Below are positions 1-8,370 of a stretch of 64,000 nt of DNA, piece by piece. The number at the start of each line of letters is the position of its first letter. The first letter of the stretch is position 1. The notes below the pieces were generated by a model. The model made no database searches. It was given only the letters and a program-made list of their open reading frames with translations, and was not told the DNA's origin. This DNA comes from Natronobacillus azotifigens. GTDB lineage: Bacteria; Bacillota; Bacilli; Bacillales; Amphibacillaceae. The stretch lies in assembly GCF_026805325.1 (NCBI RefSeq), contig NZ_JAPRAT010000001.1, positions 1 through 64,000 on the forward strand, written 5' to 3'. A program made the position numbers and the translations under genes.

Positions 1-42
1 TTCATTCATAGTACAATGTAAGGTATCTGGGAGGTGTGTCGA

Positions 43-1059
43 GTGGAGCGGATTTATCGGTTATTAGCTACTTATAGGAAGAAAACAATTACCTTATCTG
101 AGTTAGAACAATTAATGAAGGTTTATTTTCATACATATCAAGAATTTTCACAGGCAATCGTAGAACTTGAGGAAGAAAAGATATTGAGGATGGTTAAAGC
201 AAAAGGAAGAACAGCTAGAACACCATCCTTAGCTTTTCACTATCGAATTAATAAAAGTTTACTAGCAAAAGATTTTCATATTGAACTCCAGAACTATCGA
301 ACGACCTTACACCCAGCCATAACAATCGATACATACTATGGAAAAGATCCTTCCTTATGGAAAGCAGATCTTCCATATCTTCTAAAACTCGATTATTATT
401 TGAAACATTATCCTTTTCCAACGGAACAAGCACCAGCACCGGAGCGAAGTTATGAGCTGGTAGGTGATGAAAAATGGATCGTTGAAAAAGGAGGGAAAGA
501 GTTACTTGATCGAGTCGGCCTTTTTGAAAAACTTCAGATTATTCCAGTTTCCGAGCCTCTTATGTTTGCGCTTAATCCGACAAAAATAGCTGAACAGAAT
601 CAATACCATCTGATTGTTGAAAACAAAACAACCTATCAGGGGCTTTTACCAGTATTATTAGAAACAATATTTTCCACATTGATTTACGGCAGTGGTAAGT
701 CTGTAATAAAGAGTATAGAGCAATTTCCGAGCCAATATCCGGTTATGGCAAATCATCATTACTTTTATTTTGGTGATATCGATCGAGAAGGTATTTCAAT
801 TTGGTATTCTTTAGCGAAAAAACAATTACTTCAATTGGCGCTTCCCTTCTATCAAGCGTGCTTAACCCGCGAACCCACAATAGGCAAAGAATATCAACAA
901 GAACGAACAGAAGCTGTTATGGCTTTTTTATCTGTTTTTTCAAACGAACATCAAAAGCAAATAAGGAAGGTTATCAATGAAGGAAAGTATTATCCACAAG
1001 AGACATTAAAAGCAAAAGAATTACAGCAGATATGGAGGGATACAGATTGGACGAGCTAG
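43..1059 (+). CDS. jetD: Wadjet nuclease subunit JetD (Toprim/DUF2220)
   Basis: Nuclease subunit of a Wadjet anti-plasmid complex; in characterised systems JetD cleaves closed circular DNA handled by the JetABC SMC motor. The Toprim signature FGDIDREG is visible at about residues 243-250, with the Asp pair expected to bind metal. The N-terminal ~100 residues look like a winged-helix/DUF3322-type region. GTG at 43 is chosen because GGGAGG sits 8 bases upstream; a GTG at 34 is in frame but overlaps that site. At 338 residues it is at the short end for the family, but an in-frame stop at 19-21 shows nothing is missing upstream. The 3' end overlaps jetA. Family assignment is strong because of the complete four-gene context. 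Confidence 0.87.
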   Translation: MERIYRLLATYRKKTITLSELEQLMKVYFHTYQEFSQAIVELEEEKILRMVKAKGRTARTPSLAFHYRINKSLLAKDFHIELQNYRTTLHPAITIDTYYGKDPSLWKADLPYLLKLDYYLKHYPFPTEQAPAPERSYELVGDEKWIVEKGGKELLDRVGLFEKLQIIPVSEPLMFALNPTKIAEQNQYHLIVENKTTYQGLLPVLLETIFSTLIYGSGKSVIKSIEQFPSQYPVMANHHYFYFGDIDREGISIWYSLAKKQLLQLALPFYQACLTREPTIGKEYQQERTEAVMAFLSVFSNEHQKQIRKVINEGKYYPQETLKAKELQQIWRDTDWTS

Positions 1060-2561
1060 ATTTTCGAGAAATAACAAATGGTTATAAAGAACGAGTACGG
1101 CGCTTAGCTCTGTTTGATCCGTTGTATGATCTTGATCGAAAGCGGGAACAAGACCAATTGGGGAATCCGATTGACATGAAAGGCCTCGGTTTGCTTGCTT
1201 TGTTATTCTTTTTTGAACAAAAATTAATGCGAGACTATAAAACAGATAGGAAACAATTGACGTTGTTTTTGCAAAGATTAACGAAAAATCACTATCAATT
1301 AGAAGAAACCGACTATGAAAAAATTGCCCGCACAATAATTCAGACATTTCGCCCTTCCACGGGAAAAAAGAGTAGTTATTCTTTTTTTAATTGGGAAAGT
1401 GGTGTAGAAGAGTCGATAGAATATTCGATATTAAAGGCCAATAACTTTGATAGTAAAACGAACACGCAGTATTACACGTTAGATGATGATGGCTTGGAAC
1501 TTATCTTTGCGACGAAAGAATTTTATAGCGAGTTTCAATTATCGATTAATCAGTTAATGCTTCGAAAACAGCTAGATAAAGGGGAGTTCAACGGAGCATT
1601 ACGACAAATCAATGAGATGCGAATTGATGTAGAAAGCCTAGAAGAACGCATGACGAAGCTGAAACATGAGATCCAACGAAGTATTGTTTCAGAAGAAACC
1701 TTTGAACGGTATAAGCAATTATTGGACGATATTTACGGACGTTTACAAAGAGAAGATGAGGAGTTTAAAGAATTACGTCAGTTTGTGAAGGAAACGCGAG
1801 AACGACTTTACTCAAAAGACCTCCATAAAAAAGAAAGCAAAACTTACAATGTCATCTTACGTATAACTAGAGAATTAGAGTCTGTTCACTACGAGCATTC
1901 ACATCTACTAGAAAAAACGTTTGCTTTGAAAAATACGACACTCGTAACTGCGCAAGAATCACTCTACTACACAGGAATTCAAGCATTCAACTTTGATCAA
2001 GATATTGTTTCGCATGTTGTTTCCACACCATTACCGTATGATTCGATGCCCGGAATTCTTGCTCCTTTTTTAAAAGTAGAGGAAAATCCAATTTGGTCTC
2101 CTTTAACGTTATTAGCAGAGCAAAATATAACAGAAGAACGCGAACAAAGGGTGGAGCAAGGCTTTATTGAAGCTAAAGATCATGAAAAAGATGATCCGTA
2201 CCGTGATTGGATCATGACCAAATATAAACAGTTGATGGAACAATTTTTGCATGCCTATGATTCAGGGAAAGGCTCCACATTGTCTCAGTTTATGACTTAT
2301 TTAGATGAAGTTGAGGCATCGGATCGGTTTGAACAACGCTACTTTTATGATTTTTGGTTGATTTTGCATCAACGATCACCGATTCATCGTGATGTTAGCG
2401 AAGAGCAAGATAACCAGACATTACTTGGTGAAGCATTATCCCTTTTAGGAAAACGAACGTTAATTGTCGAAGAAGGCAATGGAATCGTGCAACGAACAGA
2501 ACGATTCTCGATCCAAGAACTATCAATTAGTTTGGAGGAACCAGACGATGAACTATTCTGA
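1047..2561 (+). CDS. jetA: Wadjet subunit JetA (kleisin-like)
   Basis: Kleisin-like subunit that in Wadjet bridges the JetC ATPase heads. About 504 residues: an N-terminal helical region, a charged coiled-coil stretch around residues 180-290, and a C-terminal region expected to bind JetB/JetC. The start is uncertain. ATG at 1032 has no good ribosome site, whereas TTG at 1047 is preceded by GGAGGG at 1035-1040 with proper spacing, so TTG is preferred; both are in frame and overlap the end of jetD. The 3' end overlaps jetB by 14 bases, indicating one translationally coupled operon. I assign the function mainly from position between JetD and JetB/JetC and from size, since I do not recognise a diagnostic motif. 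Confidence 0.78.
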   Translation: MDELDFREITNGYKERVRRLALFDPLYDLDRKREQDQLGNPIDMKGLGLLALLFFFEQKLMRDYKTDRKQLTLFLQRLTKNHYQLEETDYEKIARTIIQTFRPSTGKKSSYSFFNWESGVEESIEYSILKANNFDSKTNTQYYTLDDDGLELIFATKEFYSEFQLSINQLMLRKQLDKGEFNGALRQINEMRIDVESLEERMTKLKHEIQRSIVSEETFERYKQLLDDIYGRLQREDEEFKELRQFVKETRERLYSKDLHKKESKTYNVILRITRELESVHYEHSHLLEKTFALKNTTLVTAQESLYYTGIQAFNFDQDIVSHVVSTPLPYDSMPGILAPFLKVEENPIWSPLTLLAEQNITEEREQRVEQGFIEAKDHEKDDPYRDWIMTKYKQLMEQFLHAYDSGKGSTLSQFMTYLDEVEASDRFEQRYFYDFWLILHQRSPIHRDVSEEQDNQTLLGEALSLLGKRTLIVEEGNGIVQRTERFSIQELSISLEEPDDELF

Positions 2562-3291
2562 ACAGACAGTAACGAAAGCCTTTCAAATATATACGATCTT
2601 GGCTAGAGAAGGTGTAGCGGATAAAGAATCTGTTCAACTGTATCGTGCAGATGACCAAATTCGTGGCCTTTTAGATACCTTTAGTCGAGAAGTAGATTGT
2701 GTCATTGTAGGTACAAGTGAACAGTTATTTCTGATTCCTGAAACAAAGTTGTCACCTTTTCATGTGAGCAATGATTGGATCAAACGAAATTACTTACGAT
2801 CTTCCGCTACTAATGGAGATATCTACCTTCTTTATTTTGCTACCATTATTTTATTCGGAAGTTTTTATGACACCTACCAAAGTCAAGAAGCAACTCGACA
2901 GTTTTTAAGAAAAGAAGAGTGGATTCGCTTTATTCAAGAGCGAATTGATCAACTGAAATCCCATGAAAAAGAGACACTGGCCTCCTTGGAAAAAGAATTT
3001 TCTTATAACTGGAGTATTATTATTGAAAAATGGGAAGACATGGATGACATAAAAGAAACCGCAAAAAAACAAACTGGAAACACGATTAGTCGATTTAGTT
3101 TTATTGATACTGTGAAACGATTTTTAATTGATCAAGCGCTGATTCAAGAGATTGGAAATGACGAGCTCACTTTAACCGAAAAAGCAAAAACAATTATTCA
3201 ACGTTATTTTATGGAAGTAGAATACAACAAAGGTATTTTTGAATTTATCTATCGTTTTGAAAGGGAGGAAAGCCATGCCATCGATAAGTAA
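2548..3291 (+). CDS. jetB: Wadjet subunit JetB (KITE-like, DUF4194 type)
   Basis: Predicted KITE-type accessory subunit (MukE analogue) of the Wadjet SMC complex, 247 residues, consistent in size with DUF4194-type JetB proteins. The start is the ATG at 2548, preceded by GGAGG nine bases upstream; a longer in-frame reading from 2464 would run deep into jetA and lacks a ribosome site. The C-terminal part (TLTEKAKTIIQRYF) looks winged-helix-like. It overlaps jetA by 14 bases upstream and jetC by 17 bases downstream, so stoichiometric coupled translation is likely. The call rests on operon position and size. Confidence 0.78.
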   Translation: MNYSEQTVTKAFQIYTILAREGVADKESVQLYRADDQIRGLLDTFSREVDCVIVGTSEQLFLIPETKLSPFHVSNDWIKRNYLRSSATNGDIYLLYFATIILFGSFYDTYQSQEATRQFLRKEEWIRFIQERIDQLKSHEKETLASLEKEFSYNWSIIIEKWEDMDDIKETAKKQTGNTISRFSFIDTVKRFLIDQALIQEIGNDELTLTEKAKTIIQRYFMEVEYNKGIFEFIYRFEREESHAIDK

Positions 3292-6200
3292 AATACGATT
3301 AACAAATATTGTTTATGAAGAAGGAAACAAGCGTTATAATGATGAGATGTTTTTATTTGATGGACATAATGGCGCTATTTTACTTGAGAATGGTGGGGGT
3401 AAAACCGTCTTAATTCATACCGCATTACAAGCGATTTTTCCTCATGTAGATTTAGCGGAACGGAAAATCAAAAAAACTCTCATGCTTGAAAATGCACCAG
3501 CACATATTGCTATTGAATGGATTGATCATGACAACCCTAGACGTTACGTGGTTACGGCTGTTTCTTTGTTTACGACCAAACAAGGTATTGATTCATTACG
3601 CTATGTTTATGAGTACGACGCAAATGACCCCAATGGTATCGAAGGAATTCCTTTTGTACGAGATGGAAAAGTAGGTAAACGGACAGCTGAACGCGGTGAA
3701 ATGCAAGAATATTATGCACAAATGCGTGATAAAACGTTTAGTGCACGAACGTTTCAAACGATCAAAGAATTTCGAACATTTATCGAAGATCAGTATCATA
3801 TTGTGGCGAGTGAATGGGAGAGCATTGTAAAAATTAATAGTTCAGAAGGTGGCGTGGAAGCTTTTTTTGACGAATGTAAAAGTACCAATCAGCTGTTTGA
3901 TCGATTATTAATTCCAACGGTTGAAAATTCCATTGCTGGGCATGAAGCAACGATGTTTGCCGATCTTTTTGAACAACAACATAGCAGTTTTAAAAATTAC
4001 AAGAAATTAAAGCAAACAATCGAAGAAAATAAAAAGATTCAAGAGCATCTTGAGGGGTATGTTCATACCTATCAAAGCTACGATCAATGCGAGCAGGATT
4101 ACCAAAAAGTAAAGTCTGAGATGAAAGGTACTTGGAATGAATCGAAGCAACAAAAACATTCGAAGGAAGCAGAGCATGCCGATGTTCTAGAAAAACTAGC
4201 AGATTGGAAAGCGCGTCTACTTGAGTATCAAGTGAGCATGGCTTCTTATGAAATTTTTCAAGAGAAAACGACGTTCCAGATTCAAGAAAAAGAGTATAAA
4301 GAAGTTTATGGAGAAAAAGTAGAAACAGAAGAAAAGCTGAAGCAACAACTGCATGACTATTATTCATTAAAACTTGCAGAATTAAAAAAGGATCGAAAAC
4401 AAGAAAAAATTGCGATAGAACAGATTAAACGTGAGTTATCCGAAATGAATCGGTCAGAGGAAGTTGAAGATATTAAGGAACAATTAGAGGAAGCAAAGCA
4501 AATGTTGCTTGGTGCTTATCTAACTGAGCTGGAAGTATTAGAACAAGAAAAGCAAGAATTAATCTATATGTTAAACCCAATTATCGAAGAGGTTGAGCAA
4601 TTAAATGATAGAAAGCAAGACCAAATAAAAGCGGAAACACATTGGAATCAAATCTCGTCGAAAATGATAGCGATTAACGAATCACGTAGTAAGGACATGA
4701 AACAAATTAGACAACAAATTCTTGCTAATCCGCAACAAGAACAAGTGAGCGAAAAACTTGCTACCTGGCAGAAAAAAAGTCAATGGTTAGATGAAGAAAC
4801 AGTGCGATTACAACAAGAAGGAAAACAATTAGATGATGAAGTTAAACAGATCGAACAGAATATTGATTCACGACAAGAAGAATACGTTAAGCTAGAACAA
4901 GATAAAAATCAAACGAACTTTTATCTTGATGCAGTAGAGCAGGCAGAACAACAGATCATGGGTATATTAACGGAACTTCGACCGCAGTGGATGAATCTCG
5001 AAGGTTTGTATTTGTCACAAGACTCTATTGAACAACGATTGACAGAACAACTCGATTCACTAACTAGAGAAAGACAAGAACTTCTTTATCGAGAACGTTT
5101 AGCTTATCGTTTTGTCGATGATTACAAAGAACAAGCAATATTTTTTGCTGATCCTTATCTAGAAGAGCAATCAACAAAATGGAAAAACCAATTTGATTAT
5201 ATCGTAACTGGGGTAGAATATGTTCAATCATTACCAGAATCAGAGAAACAAAAAGTTGAAGCATATCCACTCTGGTCAATGACCTTAGTTACTACAAATC
5301 AGTCAAAACATAAAGTGATCGAGAAAATTAAATCTGGGACAAACAATCTTCAATATCCAATTCGGGTTGTTTCTACGGAAGAAGCATTAGATTTTTCAAC
5401 ATTAGATTTTGATCAAGATTGGATCGCTCCATCTCATTGGAAAAACAACCTTTCACTTGATCTTTTTGATGAATGGAAAAAAGGAATACAATCACAGGCA
5501 AATCAAACAACCCAGCTTCGGGAAGAAAAGGAACGAGAGATAAAACGTTGGGATGACGGTAAAAATCGTTTTCATGCTTTTCTTAATCAATACCCATTTT
5601 ATCAGGTTTCTGAATGGAAACAGCTATTAGCAGAGCAGAAACATCAGTTAGAAAGAATGAATGCTCGTTTAAAAGAAGACAAACGTCAAAAAGTTGAACA
5701 ACAGCAACTTGTAGTTCGGATTCGAAAAAACATTACCGAACATCAAAGTGAAAAACAGGGACTAGATGTGAATATAGAAAAAGCAGTACAGTACTTACAT
5801 TATGAAAAAGAGGTAGAAGAAGCTAAGAAAGCAGAAAAAGAAGCTCAAAAAGAATTAACCCAAGTGAAACGGGAAATATCGAGGATTCAGCGTGATGTAA
5901 ATCGTTTGGAAGAAGAAAAAGTAGAGTTACAAACGCGAATTCATACCGCCAAAGCGGTAACAAATTCATTAATGCAAGAAGATGAATATCAGGCAATAAA
6001 AGAATTAACCCCAATTTATTCAGAGGAAAGCAAACAAAATTGTAGAGTACGTGTGCAAAATTTTGAAATGAAGTTACGTCAAATTATTCGTTCTGAAGGG
6101 GAGCTATTGGCAAAAAAAGAAGCGATCGAGAAAAGTATTCAAAGATTAAATAAACAAATAGACGATTTATTGCTAGAGCATAAAGACATTGATGAACAGA

Positions 6201-7690
6201 AACCATTTCCTAGTGATGGAAAACAAGTAATGGAAAAATTGTGGGAACGAAAGCAACAGTTAAATGAAGACCTGAATAAACTGATGATCGAGGTCGAAAA
6301 GAAGGCATCAACGAAGAATACACAACAAGGAAAATGGCAAATGAAAGTGGAGCACTTCGAAAAGGAATTTCCAGATCATGAAGTTATTGTTTTTTCTAAA
6401 TCAATGGAAGAGATTAATTCAGAATTAGCTGAGATAAAAGCAAAATTAGATGATCGGAAGTTGTTTATTGATCAAGAAATGATGAGAGTCGAAAAAGAAT
6501 TAACTTCGATAGAAGAAGCATTATATCATATGGACAAGTATATCGAAGCACATCATTTTAATGCACCAGATATCATTCCTATTGAGCTAACGACTGAACA
6601 AGTACGTGATTTTAGCTATCAGCGTATGGATTTTGTGAAGAATCTAACCAATCGTTTAAAACAAAAACAAGCCCTTACAGTTTCTGAATACAAACAAGTG
6701 GAGAAGGCAAGAAATTATTTTAGAGAATTTTGCAGAAAAGAGATATCAGAAATCAAGTTGCAGCAAATGGCGATCAATGGTGTGGAAACGAAACAAACAT
6801 ATCCCGATGTGTTAGATTTCAGAAAGAATATGATGACCCGAATTGAACAAGTGTCTCGCTATGCCAATGAGCATATTCGTAAAAGTGATGAGGATTTACA
6901 GTTATTTATTCATCGAATATACTCCCACCTTCAAACATTGGCGGATGAGTTAAATCAAATCCCGATGAAAACACGGGTGAAAGTAGAAGAGAATTGGAAA
7001 CAAATTTTCCGGTTTAACATTCCAGAATGGGAAGAAGATGTAGGTAAGACGAGAATTAGGGATTATATTGAATGGATATTACAGCAATTAGAATCAAATG
7101 ATTTTTTCAATGAGAATGGTGTTCAAGATGATGGCAAAGTCCGAAAACAAATCGAAACTTGGCTACAATCCAAACAATTGTTACGCATCGTGATGAATAA
7201 TGAGATCATGAAAGTTCACTGTCGGAAGGTTACCAATGATAATAAAGTGACGACGAGATCTTATTCTTGGGAACAAAGTAATGTTTGGTCAGGTGGAGAA
7301 AAATGGAGTAAGAATATGACACTGTTTTTAGGGATTTTAAATTATGTTGCGGAGAAGAAAAAACATATTCAGTCTAACATGAAAAGACATCGTTCTGTTA
7401 TTTTGGATAATCCATTCGGAAAAGCTTCCAGTGATCATGTGCTAAGTCCGGTATTTTTTGTCGCCGAGCAACTAGGTTTTCAAATTATTGCGTTGACCGC
7501 ACATGCCGAAGGAAAGTTTCTTCAAGACTATTTCCCAATTATCTATAGCTGCCGATTGCGGGCTTCATCTGCTGCAGATAAAAAAGTCATGACAAAAGAA
7601 AAGTGGTTACACCATGCGTTTTTTCAAGACCATGACCCACATACCATTGAGCGTATTGGTGAAACCCAACAGATCGGTTTATTTGATTGA
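3275..7690 (+). CDS. jetC: Wadjet SMC-like ATPase JetC
   Basis: SMC/MukB-like motor ATPase of Wadjet, 1471 residues. The P-loop is NGGGKT at residues 39-44, followed by very long heptad-rich Glu/Lys/Gln coiled coils (about 240-1150) with an interruption near the middle that may be a hinge. The C-terminal head has an ABC signature SGGE at 1339-1342 and a Walker B-like VILDNPFG around Asp1378. The ATG at 3275 is chosen for GGGAGG upstream; an ATG at 3239 lies inside jetB and lacks a ribosome site. It is the last gene of the operon, with a terminator about 110 bases downstream. The family is certain; the Wadjet subtype is inferred, because the D-A-B-C order matches what I recall for type II. Confidence 0.9.
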   Translation: MPSISKIRLTNIVYEEGNKRYNDEMFLFDGHNGAILLENGGGKTVLIHTALQAIFPHVDLAERKIKKTLMLENAPAHIAIEWIDHDNPRRYVVTAVSLFTTKQGIDSLRYVYEYDANDPNGIEGIPFVRDGKVGKRTAERGEMQEYYAQMRDKTFSARTFQTIKEFRTFIEDQYHIVASEWESIVKINSSEGGVEAFFDECKSTNQLFDRLLIPTVENSIAGHEATMFADLFEQQHSSFKNYKKLKQTIEENKKIQEHLEGYVHTYQSYDQCEQDYQKVKSEMKGTWNESKQQKHSKEAEHADVLEKLADWKARLLEYQVSMASYEIFQEKTTFQIQEKEYKEVYGEKVETEEKLKQQLHDYYSLKLAELKKDRKQEKIAIEQIKRELSEMNRSEEVEDIKEQLEEAKQMLLGAYLTELEVLEQEKQELIYMLNPIIEEVEQLNDRKQDQIKAETHWNQISSKMIAINESRSKDMKQIRQQILANPQQEQVSEKLATWQKKSQWLDEETVRLQQEGKQLDDEVKQIEQNIDSRQEEYVKLEQDKNQTNFYLDAVEQAEQQIMGILTELRPQWMNLEGLYLSQDSIEQRLTEQLDSLTRERQELLYRERLAYRFVDDYKEQAIFFADPYLEEQSTKWKNQFDYIVTGVEYVQSLPESEKQKVEAYPLWSMTLVTTNQSKHKVIEKIKSGTNNLQYPIRVVSTEEALDFSTLDFDQDWIAPSHWKNNLSLDLFDEWKKGIQSQANQTTQLREEKEREIKRWDDGKNRFHAFLNQYPFYQVSEWKQLLAEQKHQLERMNARLKEDKRQKVEQQQLVVRIRKNITEHQSEKQGLDVNIEKAVQYLHYEKEVEEAKKAEKEAQKELTQVKREISRIQRDVNRLEEEKVELQTRIHTAKAVTNSLMQEDEYQAIKELTPIYSEESKQNCRVRVQNFEMKLRQIIRSEGELLAKKEAIEKSIQRLNKQIDDLLLEHKDIDEQKPFPSDGKQVMEKLWERKQQLNEDLNKLMIEVEKKASTKNTQQGKWQMKVEHFEKEFPDHEVIVFSKSMEEINSELAEIKAKLDDRKLFIDQEMMRVEKELTSIEEALYHMDKYIEAHHFNAPDIIPIELTTEQVRDFSYQRMDFVKNLTNRLKQKQALTVSEYKQVEKARNYFREFCRKEISEIKLQQMAINGVETKQTYPDVLDFRKNMMTRIEQVSRYANEHIRKSDEDLQLFIHRIYSHLQTLADELNQIPMKTRVKVEENWKQIFRFNIPEWEEDVGKTRIRDYIEWILQQLESNDFFNENGVQDDGKVRKQIETWLQSKQLLRIVMNNEIMKVHCRKVTNDNKVTTRSYSWEQSNVWSGGEKWSKNMTLFLGILNYVAEKKKHIQSNMKRHRSVILDNPFGKASSDHVLSPVFFVAEQLGFQIIALTAHAEGKFLQDYFPIIYSCRLRASSAADKKVMTKEKWLHHAFFQDHDPHTIERIGETQQIGLFD

Positions 7691-7803
7691 GATGATCTCT
7701 ACTGTTTTGCTTTCGTCTCGGATTAGAGTAGTGTTAATTCTCATCGATGAATTTTTGTGAATCAGGAACACCAAGATGAAAGTTTGCAATAGAATATAGA
7801 AAA

Positions 7804-7848
7804 AGCACTGCTAAAAAGAATCAATCTTAAAGCAGTGCTTATTTTTTG
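7804..7848 (+). terminator. Terminator after jetC
   Basis: Inverted repeat AAGCACTGCT / AGCAGTGCTT with a 17-base loop, followed by TATTTTTTG. It closes the Wadjet operon and separates it from cadC. Confidence 0.85.
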
Positions 7849-7870
7849 TATTCCCAAGTAAAAAGTACAT

Positions 7871-7915
7871 AAAAATCGACAAAAACCGACTTAAACCGAC
7901 CGGTGACAGGCACCC
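7871..7915 (-). repeat. GGTGCCTGTCACC dispersed repeat, copy 1
   Basis: On the minus strand GGGTGCCTGTCACC is followed by GGTCGGTTTAAGTCGG and a TTTTTGTCGATTTTT tail, the same architecture as the other copies. It ends just before the -35 box of the cad promoter, in inverted orientation to the copy at the end of cadA. Confidence 0.8.
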
Positions 7916-7916
7916 A

Positions 7917-7971
7917 TTGACTTTCATTCAAACGTTCATTATAATGACAGTACAATCAAACGAATATTTGA
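7917..7971 (+). promoter_or_regulatory. cad promoter and CadC operator
   Basis: A near-consensus sigma-A promoter is visible: TTGACT at 7917-7922, a 17-base spacer and TATAAT at 7940-7945. Overlapping the expected transcription start is TCAAACGAATATTTGA at 7956-7971, very like the staphylococcal CadC operator (TCAAATAAATATTTGA). CadC is expected to repress here until Cd, Pb or Zn binds. Confidence 0.85.
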
Positions 7972-7986
7972 ATGAAGGTGAATGGA

Positions 7987-8370
7987 ATGAATAAAGAGGA
8001 AAAACATGCAGAAGATACATGTGAAATTTTTTGTTTTGACGAAGCAAAAGTGAAGCGAGTCCGTTCTGTCGTAGAAGATGTAAAGTTAACCACTGCTGCA
8101 AATATATTTAAGGCATTAGCAGATCAAACAAGGTTGAAAATTGCCTATGCTCTTCTAAAAGAGGATGAACTATGTGTTTGCGATGTTGCCAATATAATTG
8201 ATGCTTCAACTGCTACTACGTCGCATCACTTGCGCCATCTTCGGAAACTAGGTATTGCGAGAAGTAGAAAAGAAGGGAAATTAGTTTTCTACGCATTAGA
8301 TGATGAACACGTCAAGATGCTTGTAACAACAGCGGTTGTACATGGAAACGAGGTAGATAACCGTGAATAA
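7987..8370 (+). CDS. cadC: Metal-sensing ArsR/SmtB repressor CadC
   Basis: ArsR/SmtB winged-helix repressor, 127 residues. The metal-site cysteines are visible as an N-terminal C-x3-C pair (Cys12, Cys16) and an ELCVCD pair (Cys63, Cys65), the same arrangement as Cys7/11/58/60 of staphylococcal CadC (alpha3N site for Cd, Pb). The helix-turn-helix is around residues 60-95 ([15 protein letters not shown]). The ATG at 7987 is preferred over 7972 because AAGGTG lies six bases upstream. It overlaps the cadA start by 8 bases and is preceded by a matching operator. The high similarity of operator, cysteines and context makes the call firm. Confidence 0.92.
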   Translation: MNKEEKHAEDTCEIFCFDEAKVKRVRSVVEDVKLTTAANIFKALADQTRLKIAYALLKEDELCVCDVANIIDASTATTSHHLRHLRKLGIARSRKEGKLVFYALDDEHVKMLVTTAVVHGNEVDNRE

